From positions 1 to 10,181 of the forward strand of contig CAMQXE010000025.1 of the NCBI GenBank assembly GCA_947038745.1: a stretch of DNA of 10,181 bases. Direction: 5' to 3'. Below are positions 7,447-10,181 of the stretch, piece after piece (the stretch's first letter is position 1; each line of letters starts with the position of its first letter). Below the pieces are notes generated by a model, which was not told where the DNA came from, did not search any database, and saw nothing but the letters and a program-made list of their open reading frames with translations. The stretch comes from an uncultured Propionibacteriaceae bacterium (GTDB taxonomy: Bacteria; Actinomycetota; Actinomycetes; Propionibacteriales; Propionibacteriaceae). Made by a program: the position numbers and the translations under genes.

Positions 7447-7455
7447 TGTGGATAA
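7447..7455 (-). promoter_or_regulatory. DnaA box 2 upstream of comEA
   Basis: A second exact TTATCCACA on the minus strand, in the same orientation as the box at 7420-7428 and offset by 27 bp. Two perfect copies this close together are unlikely by chance. This copy starts 11 nt after the leuS hairpin. It could allow DnaA to regulate the comEA operon or titrate DnaA; either is inference. Confidence 0.6.
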
Positions 7456-7466
7456 CCTAACCATGC

Positions 7467-7500
7467 AGTTGTGCCCGGTACAAAAGCACCGGGCACAACT
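7467..7500 (-). terminator. Hairpin terminator downstream of leuS
   Basis: The minus strand forms a 13-bp perfect stem (AGTTGTGCCCGGT with ACCGGGCACAACT), extended by a G-U and a C-G pair around a TTTT loop. The G-U pair exists only in the minus-strand RNA (it would be A-C on plus), consistent with function for leuS, whose stop lies 15 nt upstream. No U-tract follows, so some read-through into comEA is possible. Confidence 0.75.
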
Positions 7501-7515
7501 ATGTGAGAACTATTC

Positions 7516-9987
7516 CTATTCGGGAACGATGCTCACGAGCTTTGGCAACCGCACAATAACCTTCTTGACGTTACGACCATCAAGATTGCGCTGTACCGCC
7601 AGATCAGCAAGCGCTACATCGATCACTGTCTGCTCATCCACGTCTGGCGGGAAGGTCAGTGTTGCTCGAACCTTGCCTTGGATCTGGACAACAACGGTAA
7701 TTTCATCAGCAACGAGTAGAGACTCATCAGCAACGGGCCAATTGGCATTCGCCACACTTGGCGTGTGCCCAAGCAGCTCCCACATCTCCTCTGCAAGATA
7801 TGGCGCAGTCAAGCTAAGGAAGATAGCAGTAGTTTCAGCAGCTTCGCGGACTGCCGGATCCGCAGCAAGGCCAGCATCTATAGCCTTACGAATCGCATTC
7901 GTAAGCTCCATGATGCGCGCAACTACTACATTGAAACGCCCAGACTCGATGAGCTGACTCACCTCAGCAATAGTTTTATGTGTAATGCGACGCAGCTCTT
8001 TATCACCATCTGCAACCGCAGCTCCAGGCTGAGATGACACCTCCGTGGCAATGCGATAAGCCCGCTGCAAGAACTTCAGCGTCGAACCTGGAGACACATC
8101 AGCCCAGTCAATATCTTCATCAGGCGGACCTGCAAAAACGATGGTAGTACGGACTGCATCAACACCAAACTCATCAATCTGCTTACCAAGATCAACGCCG
8201 TTTCCTAGCGACTTCGACATCGCTTTGCCTTCATTGATGACCTGGCCTTGGTTCATCAGACGTAGCGCGAACTCATCAAAATCAATGAGCCCCATGTCCT
8301 TGCATACCTTGGTAAAGAAACGGCTAAAGATCAGGTGACCCGTAGCATGCTCGACGCCGCCCATATACTGCGCGATCGGAAGCCACCGCTTAGCTGCTTC
8401 AGGGTCAAACGGGCCATCGGTGTAATGCGGCGAGGGGTAACGCAACATGTACCAGGACGAATCCACGAAGGTGTCCATGGTGTCGGTGTCGCGCTGTGCT
8501 GAACCGCCACATTTCGGGCAATCGACCTGCTTCCACTCCTCAGCGGTTGCTAGTGGCGACTCGCCCTTGGGTAACAGTGCAGCACCGCGAAGATCAGGAA
8601 GCTCCACAGGCAACTGATCCTCTGGCACTGGAACCACGCCACAAGCTGGGCAATGGATCATCGGAATTGGACATCCCCAGAAGCGCTGACGCGAAACCAG
8701 CCAGTCACGCAGACGATAAGTAATGGTCTTTTCACCAGTACCAGCAGCCTCAAGCTCGCCACAGATCTGGCTAATTCCCTCGGTCTTCTTCGTCAGGCCC
8801 GTCAACGATCCAGAGTTCACATAGGTGCCATCACCGGCAGCAGGAATACCCGAGATCGCAGGATCTTCTTGGCCATTATCAATGACTACTCGAATTGGAA
8901 GCCCAAAGGCCTGAGCAAACTCAAGATCGCGCTGATCATGAGCAGGCACAGCCATGATTGCACCAGTACCGTATTCAGAAAGTACGTAGTCCGCAGCCCA
9001 AACCGGGATCGATTCCCCAGTTACCGGGTTCGTTGCTGTGATGCCGAGATCAACACCCGTCTTCTTATGATCGGTAGATTGGCGCTCAATCTCTGTTTGC
9101 TTCTTGACTTCCTCACGGTACGACTCGAATGTCTCACGAGCAGCGGGTGCCACCAGTTCTTCAGCAAGCTCTGAATCTGGAGCTACAACCAAGAAAGTTA
9201 CGCCATGAAGCGTGTCCGGGCGCGTAGTGAAGACCTGAATTGGCTCTGTGCGTCCAGCAACTTCAAAACGCACATAAGCACCCTCTGAACGGCCAATCCA
9301 GTTGCGCTGCATTGCGAGCACGCGATCTGGCCAGCCGCCCTCTAGCTGTGACATATCGTCAAGCAAGCGCTGAGCGTACTCCGTGATCTTGAAGTACCAC
9401 TGCATGAGCTTGCGCTTGGTTACCAAGCTGCCGCAACGCTCACACTTTCCGTCCTTAACCTGCTCGTTAGCCAGCACCGTCTGATCTGTCGGGCACCAGT
9501 TAACGTAGGAGTCTTTGAGATAAGCCAAACCACGCTCATAGAACTTGAGGAAGAACCACTGGGTCCAGCGATAGTACTCGACGTCTGAGGTATGTAGCCG
9601 CGAGCGCCAATCAAAGCTGATGCCATAGCGACGGAACGAGGCCGCTTGAGTCTCGATATTGGCATAGGTCCACTCTGCTGGGTGCGCATTACGCTTGATG
9701 GCTGCGTTCTCCGCAGGTAATCCAAAAGAGTCCCAGCCGACTGGATGCAAGACGTCAAAGCCTTTGAGTCGAAGGTAACGCGAGTAGACGTCATTGATTG
9801 CCCAGGCCTCACCATGACCCATGTGCAAATCACCCGACGGGTAGGCAAACATATCCAAGACGTAACGACGCGGCTTGGAGCCATCATCGCACGCATCGAA
9901 GGTGCCATTTTCTGCCCAATACTGCTGCCAGCGCTCTTGCGCGGCAATCGCGTCATATCGACGCGGTTCATTTCGCATTTCGACCAC
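7516..9987 (-). CDS. leuS: Leucyl-tRNA synthetase
   Basis: Class I aminoacyl-tRNA synthetase that charges tRNA-Leu and hydrolyses mischarged products. 823 residues, complete. The HIGH motif is HMGH (55-58) in [25 protein letters not shown] follows. A zinc-type insertion has WCPTDQT and CERCG (about 164-186). The CP1 editing domain (about 230-420) contains TTRPDT (254-259) and [15 protein letters not shown] with the editing Asp at 351. The signature loop is AMSKS (589-593), the usual actinobacterial form of KMSKS, followed by LGNGVDL and [22 protein letters not shown] and CPKCG pairs lie at 446-493. The C-terminal anticodon-binding and small end domains are present to [12 protein letters not shown]. 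The longest start is GTG 9987; ATG 9978 is an alternative three codons in. Neither has a good Shine-Dalgarno sequence, and a -10-like box just upstream of the GTG suggests a leaderless message. Confidence 0.98.
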   Translation of the reverse strand: MVEMRNEPRRYDAIAAQERWQQYWAENGTFDACDDGSKPRRYVLDMFAYPSGDLHMGHGEAWAINDVYSRYLRLKGFDVLHPVGWDSFGLPAENAAIKRNAHPAEWTYANIETQAASFRRYGISFDWRSRLHTSDVEYYRWTQWFFLKFYERGLAYLKDSYVNWCPTDQTVLANEQVKDGKCERCGSLVTKRKLMQWYFKITEYAQRLLDDMSQLEGGWPDRVLAMQRNWIGRSEGAYVRFEVAGRTEPIQVFTTRPDTLHGVTFLVVAPDSELAEELVAPAARETFESYREEVKKQTEIERQSTDHKKTGVDLGITATNPVTGESIPVWAADYVLSEYGTGAIMAVPAHDQRDLEFAQAFGLPIRVVIDNGQEDPAISGIPAAGDGTYVNSGSLTGLTKKTEGISQICGELEAAGTGEKTITYRLRDWLVSRQRFWGCPIPMIHCPACGVVPVPEDQLPVELPDLRGAALLPKGESPLATAEEWKQVDCPKCGGSAQRDTDTMDTFVDSSWYMLRYPSPHYTDGPFDPEAAKRWLPIAQYMGGVEHATGHLIFSRFFTKVCKDMGLIDFDEFALRLMNQGQVINEGKAMSKSLGNGVDLGKQIDEFGVDAVRTTIVFAGPPDEDIDWADVSPGSTLKFLQRAYRIATEVSSQPGAAVADGDKELRRITHKTIAEVSQLIESGRFNVVVARIMELTNAIRKAIDAGLAADPAVREAAETTAIFLSLTAPYLAEEMWELLGHTPSVANANWPVADESLLVADEITVVVQIQGKVRATLTFPPDVDEQTVIDVALADLAVQRNLDGRNVKKVIVRLPKLVSIVPE

Positions 9988-9992
9988 GGCTT

Positions 9993-9998
9993 AGTCTA
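9993..9998 (-). promoter_or_regulatory. Possible -10 box for a leaderless leuS transcript
   Basis: The minus strand reads TAGACT (a TANNNT-type -10) 5 nt before the GTG start of leuS. At that distance transcription would begin at or next to the GTG. No convincing -35 was found 16-18 nt upstream, and no Shine-Dalgarno sequence precedes the start, which fits leaderless translation, common in actinobacteria. Based on a short motif only. Confidence 0.35.
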
Positions 9999-10028
9999 TC
10001 GCGAACTAGCCGCTACTCTCTCTTCTGT

Positions 10029-10181
10029 TCAGGCACAGCGTTGAACTAACTCATTCCACATAGAGGGTGGGACCAGATTCGTTGAAATATCTTCCAAAAT
10101 CTTGAGCAAAGCTGTTTCAGGCGCAACCTCATACAAACGGTCCATCACGATATTCATTAGTGCCCCATTGCCAGATACCCA
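10029..10181 (-). CDS. C-terminal 50 codons of a gene resembling DUF4192 proteins, cut by the window edge
   Basis: An open minus-strand frame enters from the right edge and ends at TGA (10029-10031), 41 nt upstream of leuS. The visible residues include WVSGNGALMNIVMDRLYEV, then PETALLKILEDI, then VPPSMWNELVQR. The pattern W-x-SGxGA-x-x-N-x-x-x-x-R followed by a P, a helical stretch and a PPS-W near the end matches what I remember of the C-terminus of actinobacterial DUF4192 proteins, whose function is unknown. The reading frame itself is credible because it is open for the whole available length and reads as sensible amphipathic helices. The family assignment is from memory of a short segment and is moderate at best. 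Confidence 0.55.
   Translation of the reverse strand, partial: WVSGNGALMNIVMDRLYEVAPETALLKILEDISTNLVPPSMWNELVQRCA

Noticed and set aside
7369..7464. Longer comEA start at ATG 7464
   Set aside because: It begins 2 nt from the leuS terminator stem, has no ribosome-binding site, and its extra residues come from the DnaA-box region. Not fully excluded.
8200..8225. Altered KMSKS motif (AMSKS) in LeuS
   Set aside because: This form is usual in actinobacterial leucyl-tRNA synthetases and does not suggest loss of function.

Overview
The window looks like chromosomal core DNA from a moderate-GC member of the Actinomycetota. The order leuS - comEA - comEC - holA - rpsT - lepA is a widespread actinobacterial arrangement. 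The LeuS has the actinobacterial AMSKS form of the KMSKS loop, several genes start with GTG or TTG, and the two accessory genes (a class F/E-like sortase and a sortase-substrate-like surface protein) fit the same phylum. The composition is only mildly GC-rich by eye, which would suit low-GC Actinomycetaceae such as Arcanobacterium or Mobiluncus; this is an inference and the genus cannot be fixed from the sequence.

Reading left to right: bases 1-585 hold the first 195 codons of lepA (minus strand, running off the left edge). A divergent spacer carries a good promoter for rpsT (ribosomal protein S20, plus strand). A perfect 16-bp hairpin separates rpsT from the convergent minus-strand genes. 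In transcription order (right to left) these are comEA, comEC, a secreted and C-terminally membrane-anchored surface protein, a sortase and holA. They are packed with a 1-nt gap at comEA/comEC and then three successive 4-nt ATGA overlaps, so they should form one translationally coupled operon. Upstream of it lies leuS, separated from comEA by a hairpin and a short region with two perfect DnaA boxes (TTATCCACA). The right edge holds the last 50 codons of a minus-strand gene that resembles DUF4192.

Functionally, ComEA (DNA receptor) and ComEC (membrane channel) are the late competence proteins that bring transforming single-stranded DNA into the cell; HolA is the clamp-loader delta subunit of DNA polymerase III; LeuS, S20 and LepA serve translation. 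The unusual part is the surface-protein/sortase pair inserted between comEC and holA. It shares translational coupling with the DNA-uptake genes, which suggests joint expression. The pair is itself odd: the substrate-like protein has no LPXTG-type motif next to its anchor, and the sortase has catalytic His and Cys but no Arg after the Cys. Together with the paired DnaA boxes upstream of comEA, this is the most interesting signal in the window. No tRNA, rRNA, CRISPR array or insertion sequence was seen.
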